A DNA stretch of 64,000 nucleotides from Speluncibacter jeojiensis. Its GTDB lineage: Bacteria > Actinomycetota > Actinomycetes > Mycobacteriales > Mycobacteriaceae. Positions 37,401 through 45,113 of this stretch are shown here, in pieces. Both the position numbers and the translations under genes were made by a program. Below the pieces are notes generated by a model. It worked only from the letters and a program-made list of their open reading frames with translations, ran no database searches and was not told the origin of the DNA. Where the stretch lies: contig NZ_JAAIVF010000001.1 of the NCBI RefSeq assembly GCF_029589495.1, forward strand, positions 124,001-188,000, given 5' to 3'. How positions within the stretch are numbered: the stretch's first letter is position 1; every line of letters starts with the position of its first letter.

Positions 37401-38591
37401 ATGCGCCGGCGGAAAGGCCTGCTTTCCGCGATCGTGGTGAGCACCACCGCGACTGCGCTCCTCGCGACGCCTCCATTGGCTGTCGCAACTCCTTTCGGCG
37501 CAACAGTTTTGGACTCATCGGTCCTGCACGCCGAACCGGCGGCGACCGCGCCCGCCGGGCAGCCCGGAGCGGTGCTCGCCTCGGCATCGCTGCCGTCGGA
37601 TCTGTGGTTGGCGGACGCCGGCGCCGCCCACCGGATGACCTACGACACCACCGGTCCGCACGGCGTGACCCCGTGCACCGGAATGGTTTTCGTGCCGAAG
37701 GGTCCGGCTCCGCCAGGAGGTTGGCCGGTGATCGCCTGGGCGCACGGCACCACCGGCGACGGTGATGCCGACGCGCCGTCCCGCAACGGTGTCGACCCGT
37801 ATTCCGCTCCCTACGTGAATGATTGGCTCCGACGCGGCTACGCGATCGCGGCCACCGACTACATAGGCCTCGGCACCCCCGGAGTCCCGCCCTATCTGGA
37901 CGGCACCGCGGCTGCGCACGCGGTGATCGACTCCGTGCGCGCCGCCCGCGCGATCGAGCCGGATCTGTCCCGGAGGTGGGCCGTCGTCGGCCTGTCCGAG
38001 GGCGGCCAGGCCGCCGTGTTCACCGGCCACCTCGCCACCGCATACGCCCCCGAGCTCGACTTCCGCGGCACCGTCGCCAACGGGGTTCCGTCGAACATCG
38101 ACACGCTCTCGGCGCTGGCCGGCCCGTGGTTCCCTCCGCGCGGCATGTTCGCGGGCCTGACCAATTTCATGTCGTTCACGATCGCCGGCTTCCGCGACGC
38201 ACACCCGGAGATCGACGTGAACAGCTACCTGACGCCGATCGGACGCAAACTGGTCGACGCGGCGCCGACGATGCCGTATGTGCAGTTCGCCCCGCTGAGC
38301 GCGCACGTGTCGGTCGCGCAGATGCTCACCCGGTCGCTGAACGATCCGGCGCTGCAGGCAGCGATCCGCCGCTATCTACAGATACCGCTGTCGGGTTACG
38401 ACCGGCCGCTGCTGATCGTCCAGGGCGCGAGCGACGACGAGGTGCCGCTGCCCTTGACCCGCACACTGGTCACCGAGATGGACGGCGCCGGTTCGCACCC
38501 CGACTTCCGGGTGTATCCCGGCGGGCACGTGGAGAGCATGTACCAGGCCGAGGGTGCGGCACAGCAGTTCGTCGCGGCTCTGTTCCGGTAA
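37401..38591 (+). CDS. Secreted lipase-family alpha/beta hydrolase, tandem copy 1
   Basis: A 396-residue exported hydrolase of the actinobacterial secretory-lipase family. A signal peptide (MRRRKGLLSAIVVSTTATALLAT, cleavage near 30) precedes the catalytic domain. The nucleophile is Ser199 in GLSEGG; the acid is in QGASDDEVP and the histidine in YPGGHVESM. PVIAWAHGTTG carries the oxyanion region. Residues 145-233 are identical to the neighbouring copy at 38638. It is a likely extracellular lipase or esterase acting on host- or environment-derived lipids; the substrate is unproven. It starts 14 bases after nadE. Confidence 0.9.
   Translation: MRRRKGLLSAIVVSTTATALLATPPLAVATPFGATVLDSSVLHAEPAATAPAGQPGAVLASASLPSDLWLADAGAAHRMTYDTTGPHGVTPCTGMVFVPKGPAPPGGWPVIAWAHGTTGDGDADAPSRNGVDPYSAPYVNDWLRRGYAIAATDYIGLGTPGVPPYLDGTAAAHAVIDSVRAARAIEPDLSRRWAVVGLSEGGQAAVFTGHLATAYAPELDFRGTVANGVPSNIDTLSALAGPWFPPRGMFAGLTNFMSFTIAGFRDAHPEIDVNSYLTPIGRKLVDAAPTMPYVQFAPLSAHVSVAQMLTRSLNDPALQAAIRRYLQIPLSGYDRPLLIVQGASDDEVPLPLTRTLVTEMDGAGSHPDFRVYPGGHVESMYQAEGAAQQFVAALFR
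37833..38101 (+). repeat. Near-identical 269-base block, copy 1
   Basis: Matches 39055-39323 with only six mismatches by my count, all synonymous, spanning codons around the catalytic GLSEGG. The flanking parts of the two lipase genes are clearly more divergent, so this block looks recently homogenised. Confidence 0.85.
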
Positions 38592-38637
38592 GCCGAAAGC
38601 CGTCTGACGCCGCGCGACACTGCGTTAACTTGACCGC

Positions 38638-39876
38638 ATGCGCACGCGAACGAGCGTCCAGATGGTGGCGGTGCTGGCAGCGGCGGCAGTCACGCTGATC
38701 GGGCCGGCCACGGCCGCCACAGCCGCTCCGCCGGCCGCTTCACCGTCTTCGGGGCCGGTCGTCGCAACGCAGTCCACCGGTGCGCCCGGCGCTGTGGTCT
38801 CGTCCGAACCGCTACCCGCCGAACTGTGGTTGGCCGGGTCCGGGGACGCCTACCGGATGACGTACCTGACCACCGGGCCACGCGGCGTCACCCCGAGCAC
38901 CGGCATGGTGTTCGTCCCCAAGGGATCCGCCCCTGCCGGGGGGTGGCCGGTGATCGCCTGGGCGCACGGCACTGTCGGCGACTCCGACTTCGATGCGCCG
39001 TCACGCACCGGCGTCGATCCCGAGACCCGCGACTTCGTGGCGAGTTGGCTCGGCCGCGGCTACGCGATCGCGGCCACCGACTACATAGGCCTCGGCACCC
39101 CCGGAGTCCCGCCCTATCTGGACGGCACCGCGGCTGCGCACGCGGTGATCGACTCGGTGCGCGCCGCCCGCGCGATCGAGCCGGACCTGTCCCGACGGTG
39201 GGCCGTCGTCGGCCTGTCCGAGGGCGGCCAGGCCGCCGTGTTCACCGGGCACCTCGCCACCGCATACGCGCCCGAGCTCGACTTCCGCGGCACCGTCGCC
39301 AACGGGGTTCCGTCGAACATCGAGACGCTCGTACCCCTGGCCGGGCCGTGGTTCCCGCCGGGCGGACTGTTCAAGGGTCTGACGAACTTCATGACATTCG
39401 TGTTCGCCGGGGTACGCGATGTACACCCCGAACTCGACGTCGACAGCTATTTGACGCCGATCGGGCGCAAACTGGTCGACGCCGCGCCGGTGCTCCCCTA
39501 CAACGAGTTCAAGAAGCTCAGTGCGAACGTGTCGGTCGCGCAGATGTTGTCGAAGTCGCTGAACAACCCGCAGGTGCTCGCCGTGCTGCGGTCGTACCTG
39601 CAGGTACCGGTCTCAGGCTACGACCGGCCGCTGTTCATCGCCCAAGGCCTGACCGACCAGGTGGTGCCCATCCCGCTCACACTCAAACTGATCGCGGACA
39701 TGAACGCGACCGGCACGCATCCCACCTTCCGGATCTACCCCGGCGACCACATCGGCAGCATGTTCCAGGCGGAGAACGACGAGGCGGCGTTCGTGGCCGG
39801 GCTGTTCGGAGGCGGCGCGCCGGGGCCGAGCGGCTCCCTCGGATCCGCCGGGACGGGATCGACCGGCACGCGGTGA
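38638..39876 (+). CDS. Secreted lipase-family alpha/beta hydrolase, tandem copy 2
   Basis: A 412-residue paralogue of the gene just upstream, with the same layout: signal peptide (RTSVQMVAVLAAAAVTLIG, cleavage near TAA-APP), PVIAWAHGTVG, Ser194 in GLSEGG, QGLTDQVVP and YPGDHIGSM. It differs by a Gly/Ser/Thr-rich C-terminal tail (GGGAPGPSGSLGSAGTGSTG). Forty-six bases separate the two genes, so they are probably co-transcribed. The middle third is protein-identical with copy 1, while the ends have diverged, suggesting different substrates or localisation. Confidence 0.9.
   Translation: MRTRTSVQMVAVLAAAAVTLIGPATAATAAPPAASPSSGPVVATQSTGAPGAVVSSEPLPAELWLAGSGDAYRMTYLTTGPRGVTPSTGMVFVPKGSAPAGGWPVIAWAHGTVGDSDFDAPSRTGVDPETRDFVASWLGRGYAIAATDYIGLGTPGVPPYLDGTAAAHAVIDSVRAARAIEPDLSRRWAVVGLSEGGQAAVFTGHLATAYAPELDFRGTVANGVPSNIETLVPLAGPWFPPGGLFKGLTNFMTFVFAGVRDVHPELDVDSYLTPIGRKLVDAAPVLPYNEFKKLSANVSVAQMLSKSLNNPQVLAVLRSYLQVPVSGYDRPLFIAQGLTDQVVPIPLTLKLIADMNATGTHPTFRIYPGDHIGSMFQAENDEAAFVAGLFGGGAPGPSGSLGSAGTGSTGTR
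39055..39323 (+). repeat. Near-identical 269-base block, copy 2
   Basis: Partner of 37833-38101. The pair are direct repeats about 1.2 kb apart and could also recombine to delete one gene. Confidence 0.85.
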
Positions 39877-39973
39877 CCGTCCAGCGGAATTCGCCCTCGC
39901 AGCCGGTGCCGGATGACGGCTACGGTCCGCACGCGGGCCGACAGTCCGCCCGAACGCCGACGTCAGGAGCACG

Positions 39974-40918
39974 ATGACCACCACGATGCCGTACGCGACC
40001 CTCCCCGGAACCGACCTCTCCGTCTCACGGGTATCCCTGGGCTGCAACAACTTCGGCGGTCGACTCGACGCCGACGGGGCGCGCGGCGTGGTCGACGCGG
40101 CCCTCGGCAACGGGATCAACTTCTTCGACACCGCCGACGCCTACGGCCAGGGCGCCTCCGAGGAACTGCTCGGCCTCGCCCTCGCCGGCCGCCGCGACCA
40201 GGCCGTCGTCGCAACAAAGTTCGGCCTGCCCATGGGCGAGAACGACCGCGGCTCCTCTCCCGCGTACGTCCGCCGCGCATGCGAGGCGAGCCTGCGCCGA
40301 CTGCGCACCGACCACATCGACCTCTACTACCAGCACGCGGCCGACCCGGAGGTGCCGATCGAGGACACCCTCGGCGCCCTCGACGAGCTGGTGCAAGCCG
40401 GCAAGGTCCGACACATCGCAGTGTCGAACAGCTCGGCGCAGCAGATCGCCGAGGCGGTGCACACCGCCCAGGATCGCGACCTGCCACGCTTCGTCGCCGC
40501 CCAACTCGAGTGGAACCTGCTCGAACGCGAGGTGGAGAACTCATTGGTCCCGGCCTGCGAGAAGCAGGCGATGGCCGTGATCCCGTTCTACCCGCTGGCG
40601 GCCGGCATGCTCACCGGCAAGTACCGCAAGGGCCAGCCGTTCCCGCCGGGGTCGCGCTTCGACAAGGTGGAGTACTTCGCCGCCACCGCCACCGACGAGG
40701 CCCTGTCGAAAGTCGAGAACCTGCTCGAACTTGCCCGCAAGCTCGACCGCCCGCTCTCCGAACTGGCACTGGCCTGGCTGGACTCGCGTCCACAGATCGC
40801 GTCGGTGCTCGTCGGTTCGTCCTCGCCCGCGCAGGTCGAGCAGAACCTGACCCACCTGCAGCGCCCGCTCGACGTCGACGAAGTCGCACTCGTCGACGAG
40901 TTCCTCGCCGGCCACTGA
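39974..40918 (+). CDS. Aldo/keto reductase
   Basis: A 314-residue NADPH-dependent oxidoreductase with a TIM-barrel fold. The catalytic tetrad is readable: Asp52 and Tyr57 in NFFDTADAYGQG, Lys82 in ATKFG and the histidine in LYYQHAADP. It ends with the usual ASVLVGSSSPAQVEQNL cofactor-binding segment. It resembles AKR families acting on aldehydes of the auxin-induced-protein type; the substrate is unknown. ATG 39974 begins MTTTMPYATLPGTDLSVSRVSLG, a normal start. It stands alone after the lipases. Confidence 0.92.
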   Translation: MTTTMPYATLPGTDLSVSRVSLGCNNFGGRLDADGARGVVDAALGNGINFFDTADAYGQGASEELLGLALAGRRDQAVVATKFGLPMGENDRGSSPAYVRRACEASLRRLRTDHIDLYYQHAADPEVPIEDTLGALDELVQAGKVRHIAVSNSSAQQIAEAVHTAQDRDLPRFVAAQLEWNLLEREVENSLVPACEKQAMAVIPFYPLAAGMLTGKYRKGQPFPPGSRFDKVEYFAATATDEALSKVENLLELARKLDRPLSELALAWLDSRPQIASVLVGSSSPAQVEQNLTHLQRPLDVDEVALVDEFLAGH

Positions 40919-40956
40919 CGGAACGGGGCCGACAGCCGGTCGCGCCGGATAGGTGC

Positions 40957-41447
40957 TCAGTCGGGGCGCACGGTCGTCCGAGCGAGCAACCGGCGCAGCA
41001 CCGGGAGCGCAGCCTCGGACGCCGCGAGCACCAGCACCACCCCGACCGCCAGCGCCGCGGCGAGAAAAGCAGGCCCTGCGGGGCGGCGGTGACCGCGGCC
41101 CCGAGCAGCGGCGAGACGAAAGCCAACCCGAGTCCCGCGGCGACCCCGCAGGTCAGCAGCAGCGGCCACAGTGTTGCGCGGCGTGCCCGGTCGAGCACCC
41201 CGGGCGGCGTGCCCGCCGGGTGCAGCAGCGCATAGGTGCGGCGCAGATCCAGCGTGTGTGCCACGTGCGCGATCCCCGCCGACACCGCCGCGACGACGAA
41301 GGCGACGGCGAGCGTGAGCAGCGCACCGGCCGGCAGGTCGGCGAGCAGCCCGCGCAATGCCTCGCCGCTGTCCGCGTAACTGCTCACCGCGGACCCCGGC
41401 ACCACACCGGTCATCGCGGTGCGCACCTGATCGGACAGGGCGGCGCC
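40957..41447 (-). pseudogene. FtsX-like ABC permease, C-terminal remnant with frameshift
   Basis: Remnant of the last part of an ABC-type permease. Reading leftward from about 41447 one frame gives GAALSDQVRTAMTGVVPGS, LTLAVAFVVAAVSAGIAHV and RATLWPLLLTCGVAAGLGLAFVSPLLGAAV, helices like the C-terminal FtsX-type domain. Near 41070-41080 the frame is lost and coding potential moves to another frame (PAGPAFLAAALAVGVVLVLAASEAALPVLRRLLA) ending at 40957. The upstream half of the permease is absent. It is joined directly to a truncated ATPase gene, so an internal deletion is likely. No intact product is expected. Confidence 0.7.
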
Positions 41448-41926
41448 GTCACCAGGGCGCGCGCCACGGCCACCCGCTGGGCCTGACCGCCGGGGAGTTC
41501 GCCGGGTCGGCGATCCTGCAGCCCGTCGAGTCCGAGCGGGGCGAACAGCGCGCCGGCCCGGGCGACGGCGTCACGGCGCCGGACGCCGCCCGGCATCAGC
41601 GGCAACGCCGCGTTCTCCACGGCGGTCAGTTCCGGCAGCAGTTGCCCGAACTGGAAGGCGAACCCGAAGGTGCTCCGGCGCAGCAATGTCCGTTGCCGGT
41701 CCGACATCCGCGCCAGCGAATCGCCGCGCAGGGCGACGTCGCCGTCGTCCGGGGTGAGCACGCCGGCGAGCACGTGCAGCAGCGTGGACTTGCCCGATCC
41801 GGAGGGTCTGACGATCGCCACCGACTCGCCGTCACAGACCGAGACGCTCACGCCGTCGAGAGCACGGGTGGTGCCGAACGACTTGACCAGGTCACTGCCG
41901 CAGAGCAGTTCGGGCAAGCGATCCAT
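41411..41926 (-). pseudogene. ABC transporter ATPase, truncated before Walker B
   Basis: A 171-residue frame that starts like a normal MacB/LolD-type ATPase. Walker A reads RPSGSGKST (40-48) with the usual first glycine replaced by arginine, a Q-loop appears in FQFGQLLPELTAVENAALPL, and the signature is altered to LPGGQAQRVAVARAL. The protein stops shortly after this, at the point where Walker B (LLADEPTG-like) should follow, and the DNA passes into permease sequence. Missing Walker B and H-loop mean it cannot hydrolyse ATP. The simplest reading is one deletion near 41447 joining the ATPase to the permease 3' end. Confidence 0.72.
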
Positions 41927-41990
41927 GGTCGTCGACGGTACCGGGCCGGCACGGCGGCGGGCCAGGCACAGCGGCCGTTCGGACACAGCA

Positions 41991-42023
41991 AACGAGGCGA
42001 CCCCATGATGGGATCGCCTCGTT
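41991..42023 (-). terminator. Terminator after tRNA-Ala
   Basis: Inverted repeat AACGAGGCGA / TCGCCTCGTT, extendable to 15 pairs with one mismatch, immediately past the tRNA 3' end on the minus strand and followed by a short T-containing stretch (CGTTTGCTG). Confidence 0.8.
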
Positions 42024-42028
42024 GTCGG

Positions 42029-42101
42029 TGGAGCTAAGGGGACTCGAACCCCTGACCCCCACACTGCCAGTGTGGTGCGCTACCAGCTGCGCCATAGCCC
42101 C
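42029..42101 (-). tRNA. tRNA-Ala (anticodon GGC)
   Basis: On the minus strand, a 73-nt cloverleaf: acceptor GGGGCTA pairing with TAGCTCC (one G-T pair), D-arm GCGCAGCTGGTAGCGC, anticodon arm CCACA-CTGGCAG-TGTGG with anticodon GGC, and T-arm AGGGG-TTCGAGT-CCCCT. The discriminator is A and CCA is not encoded. It should read the GCC alanine codon, the most used one at this GC content. Confidence 0.96.
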
Positions 42102-42204
42102 GTGTTCAATTGTGGCGGCCTCGCGGACCGCCTTGCGTTGCGGGAACGAAGTTACACCATGCCCGCACCGCCGACCAAATCGGCGGTGCGGGCACCGGTG
42201 GCGG

Positions 42205-42972
42205 CTACTTGGTCAGCGAGGAAAGCCAGTTCGGATCGCTGACGTCGACCTTCTGGTCGTTGTGCAGGATCGTCGGCGTACCGACCGTGCCTATCTTCTG
42301 CTGCAGCTCGTTGATGCCGAACTCCGCCGACTGCCGGGCCATGTCGACCTTGGCGCCCGAGGAGACGCACTCGACCGCCTGCGGCGACGCCCCGGCGTTC
42401 TTGGCGATGTCCGCCAGCTGCGCGTTGCTCAGGTCGGTGCTGCCGCCCTCCTCCGGTTGCGTGCCCGGCTCGAACAGCATGGTGCGGAACTTCGAGTAGG
42501 CGGGACCGTCACCGGTGTCGGCGACGCAGATCGCCGCTCCGGCGGCCCGGTCGGAGTAGTCCTTGCTCGCCGAATGCGAGTTGAGGAAGTTGAGCATGTG
42601 GTAGCGCACCGCGATCTGACCGGTGTCCACCGCCTCCGCCACGGCCTGGCCGTAGATCCGCTCGAACTGCGCACATGCGGGGCACATGAAGTCCTCGTAG
42701 GCGTCGATCGTCGTCTTCGCGTCGACCTTGCCGACCCGGATGACCCCGTGGTCCATGACCTGCACGGCCGCGTTACGGACCGTGCCGTAGCCGGCGTTCT
42801 GGGTCTTGTTCTTGTTGCCCTGCCAGACGACCAGCCCGATCACCACCGCCGCGATCACGACGATCGCCAGTCCACCGAGAACGTAGGTGGTGGTGCTGGA
42901 CTGCGGTTGCGGGTTGTACTTGGCGGCCTTGACCTTCTTCGGCGGCTTCTTGCCGGGCTGGTTGGCGCTCAA
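42205..42972 (-). CDS. Membrane-anchored DsbA-like thioredoxin-fold protein
   Basis: A 255-residue type II membrane protein: Lys/Pro-rich cytosolic start, one helix at about 30-50 (YVLGGLAIVVIAAVVIGLVVW), then an extracytoplasmic thioredoxin domain with the redox motif CPAC (Cys97, Cys100) in DAYEDFMCPACAQFERIYG and the cis-Pro loop GTVGTPTILHN. Two further cysteines (AAICVAD, AVECVSS) could form a structural disulfide. It resembles M. tuberculosis Rv2969c, an oxidative-folding DsbA. The start is TTG, overlapping the stop of the MauE-like gene (TTGA, 42969-42972), so the two are translationally coupled and likely partner in disulfide transfer. Confidence 0.9.
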   Translation of the reverse strand: MSANQPGKKPPKKVKAAKYNPQPQSSTTTYVLGGLAIVVIAAVVIGLVVWQGNKNKTQNAGYGTVRNAAVQVMDHGVIRVGKVDAKTTIDAYEDFMCPACAQFERIYGQAVAEAVDTGQIAVRYHMLNFLNSHSASKDYSDRAAGAAICVADTGDGPAYSKFRTMLFEPGTQPEEGGSTDLSNAQLADIAKNAGASPQAVECVSSGAKVDMARQSAEFGINELQQKIGTVGTPTILHNDQKVDVSDPNWLSSLTK

Positions 42973-43529
42973 TTCTCACGTCCTTCGTCAGCGATGGGGT
43001 CGAGCTCTGCAGAGTGTGCCAAAGCCTGCGGATCCGCCGAGCCCCCGACCTCCGGATCGTCCGTCGCGAGAACCCGCGGGCGCGAGCGCGGCCCGAGCGA
43101 CCACGGGGCGTGCGGGAAGAACATCAGCCACACCGCGAGCGCAAAGAAACCGAGGTCACGGGCAATCTCGGAGGCGTAGTCCCAGCCGTCGACCCCGGCG
43201 ACCGCGCCGCCGCCGCCGAAGCAGCCGCAGTCGATCGACAGGCCCCGCGCCCAGGACGACGCGATCGCCGCGATCAGTCCGAGCAGCACCACGCCCGAGA
43301 TCGTCGCGGCCACCCGGGTGCCCAGGCCGATCAGCAACAGCAGGCCCAGTGCGAGCTCGAGCGCGGGCAGCCCGAGCGCGACCGGATGCACCAGCGACTC
43401 GGGCAGGATCTGATACGCCCGCACCGCGAGCTCGGTCGTGTTGGGGTCGGTCGCCTTGATCCACCCCGACGTCAGCCACACCGCGGCCAGCCCGAGCCGG
43501 GCCAGCACGCTCACAATCCGGATCCACAC
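42969..43529 (-). CDS. MauE/DoxX-family membrane protein, probable DsbA redox partner
   Basis: A 186-residue protein with four membrane helices (LARLGLAAVWLTSGWIK, PALELALGLLLLIGLG, ISGVVLLGLIAAIA, RDLGFFALAVWLMFF). The CGCFGGGG motif with Cys101 and Cys103 in a loop after helix 3 is typical of MauE proteins, which supply electrons or oxidising equivalents to thioredoxin-like partners. The Pro/Asp-rich C-terminal tail is soluble. It directly precedes and overlaps the DsbA-like gene, supporting a MauE-DsbA pair for oxidative folding outside the membrane. GTG 43529 is the chosen start. Confidence 0.88.
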   Translation of the reverse strand: MWIRIVSVLARLGLAAVWLTSGWIKATDPNTTELAVRAYQILPESLVHPVALGLPALELALGLLLLIGLGTRVAATISGVVLLGLIAAIASSWARGLSIDCGCFGGGGAVAGVDGWDYASEIARDLGFFALAVWLMFFPHAPWSLGPRSRPRVLATDDPEVGGSADPQALAHSAELDPIADEGREN

Positions 43530-43618
43530 CGGGTCGAGGATACCGGCGAACCGTGCAGAACCGCCGCTACCAGGCCCGTCCGCCTCCCCGACTTGACGGC
43601 AGCGTTATGGTCGAATCA

Positions 43619-43642
43619 CAGAGTTCGGTTAACCGAACTCTG
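43619..43642. promoter_or_regulatory. 24-base perfect palindrome upstream of mntH
   Basis: Half-site CAGAGTTCGGTT followed directly by its exact complement, centred at 43630/43631. It lies about 75 bases ahead of the mntH start, at a position fitting repression near the promoter. An MntR-like or other metal-dependent regulator is the likely binder, by context only. Confidence 0.7.
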
Positions 43643-43713
43643 GTCTGAGGCCAGGCAAACCGCAGAGCCACCCCACCACGCCGCGCCATCGGCACCACAT
43701 CAGACCGAAAGGC
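43642..43713 (+). promoter_or_regulatory. Potential structured 5' leader of mntH
   Basis: GGTCTGA (43642-43648) can pair with TCAGACC (43700-43706), closing a roughly 65-base domain with smaller internal stems (GGC/GCC pairs near 43653-43668 and GCCG/CGGC around 43680-43693). The 3' strand of the closing helix ends right before the ribosome site GAAAGG. Folding could therefore control translation. It does not match a riboswitch consensus I know. Confidence 0.35.
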
Positions 43714-43717
43714 AGCG

Positions 43718-44968
43718 GTGACCACCTCACAGACCGTTCGCCGACCGCGCCGGGCCGCCGACCGCGCGCGCCTGGCGACACTGCTCGGTCCGGCCTTCGT
43801 CGCCGCGATCGCCTACGTGGACCCGGGCAACGTCGCGGCCAACGTCACCGCCGGAGCGAAGTACGGCTATCTGCTGATCTGGGTGCTGGTGATGGCCAAC
43901 GCCATGGCGGTGCTGGTGCAGTATCTGTCCGCGAAGCTCGCGCTGGTCACCGGTCGCTCACTGCCGGAACTGCTCGGCGAACGACTGGGCGAGCCCGGTC
44001 GGATCGCATTCTGGACCCAGGCCGAGATCGCCGCCGCAGCAACGGATCTCGCCGAGGTGATCGGTGGAGCCATCGCACTGAACCTGCTGTTCGGGGTACC
44101 GCTGGTGGTCGGCGGCCTGATCACCGGCGCGGTCTCCATGGTGCTGCTGTCGGTGCAGAACCGCCGCGGTCAGCGACAGTTCGAGTTCGTTGTCATCGGC
44201 CTGCTGGCGGTCATCACGCTCGGGTTCGTCAGCGGACTCGCCTTCACCCACGTGTCCACCACCGGCGTGCTCGGCGGGCTGGTGCCCCGCTTCGCCGGCC
44301 GCGAGACCGTGCTGCTGGCGGCCAGCATGCTCGGCGCGACCGTGATGCCGCACGCGATCTACCTGCACTCGGCGCTGACCCGCGACCGGCACGGCTCCCC
44401 CTCCACCGAGCCCGCCCTGCGCCGGCTGCTGCGCGCCACCAAGTGGGATGTCGTCGCCGCGCTCGCCGTCGCGGGCACCGTCAACATCGCGATGCTGGTG
44501 CTGGCCGGCGCGGCACTGCGCGGCCATCAGGGCACCGACACGATCGCCGGGGCGCACTCGGCGATCTCGGCGACGCTGGGGCCGGCGGTGGGTGTCGTCT
44601 TCGCGGTCGGACTGCTGGCGTCCGGGCTGGCCTCGACCGCCGTCGGTTGCGCGGCCGGCGCCGAGATCATGCACGGCCTGCTGCGCGCCCGGATCCCGAT
44701 GCTCGCCCGTCGGACCCTGACGCTGATCCCCGCGCTGATCGTGCTCGGGATCGGCGTCGACCCGACCCTCGCGCTGGTCGTGAGCCAGGTCGTGCTCAGC
44801 TTCTGCATCCCGTTCGCGCTTGTCCCGCTCGCCCGGATGACCTCGTCGTCCGCCCTGATGGGCGCGCAGCGCAACAGCCCGACCGCCACGCTCGCGGTGT
44901 GGGCGACCACGGCGGTGATCGTGCTGCTCAACGCCGCACTGATCTGGTTGACGATCACCGGCGGCTGA
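43718..44968 (+). CDS. mntH: Nramp-family divalent metal (Mn2+) transporter
   Basis: Proton-coupled importer of Mn2+ and related metals in the cytoplasmic membrane. The 416 residues form 11 expected helices. The metal-binding motifs are DPGN in helix 1 (Asp35-Asn38, VDPGNVAANV) and MPH in helix 6 (Met210-His212, TVMPHAIYLHS). The start is GTG 43718, with AAAGG seven bases upstream. The upstream palindrome and leader suggest metal-responsive control. A Mn supply fits the class Ib NrdF/NrdI system encoded in this window. Confidence 0.94.
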   Translation: MTTSQTVRRPRRAADRARLATLLGPAFVAAIAYVDPGNVAANVTAGAKYGYLLIWVLVMANAMAVLVQYLSAKLALVTGRSLPELLGERLGEPGRIAFWTQAEIAAAATDLAEVIGGAIALNLLFGVPLVVGGLITGAVSMVLLSVQNRRGQRQFEFVVIGLLAVITLGFVSGLAFTHVSTTGVLGGLVPRFAGRETVLLAASMLGATVMPHAIYLHSALTRDRHGSPSTEPALRRLLRATKWDVVAALAVAGTVNIAMLVLAGAALRGHQGTDTIAGAHSAISATLGPAVGVVFAVGLLASGLASTAVGCAAGAEIMHGLLRARIPMLARRTLTLIPALIVLGIGVDPTLALVVSQVVLSFCIPFALVPLARMTSSSALMGAQRNSPTATLAVWATTAVIVLLNAALIWLTITGG

Positions 44969-45113
44969 CCAGGCACCGTTGACGCAGACGGTGCCACGGG
45001 TCTACCAATGGAAAGGCAGAACGCATCAGGGGAGAGTTCAGCACTCCGGTTTTTCGATGGCGGGTTTATCGATCGCGCACGGATCAGTCCAACAGCGACG
45101 GGGATCGACACCG

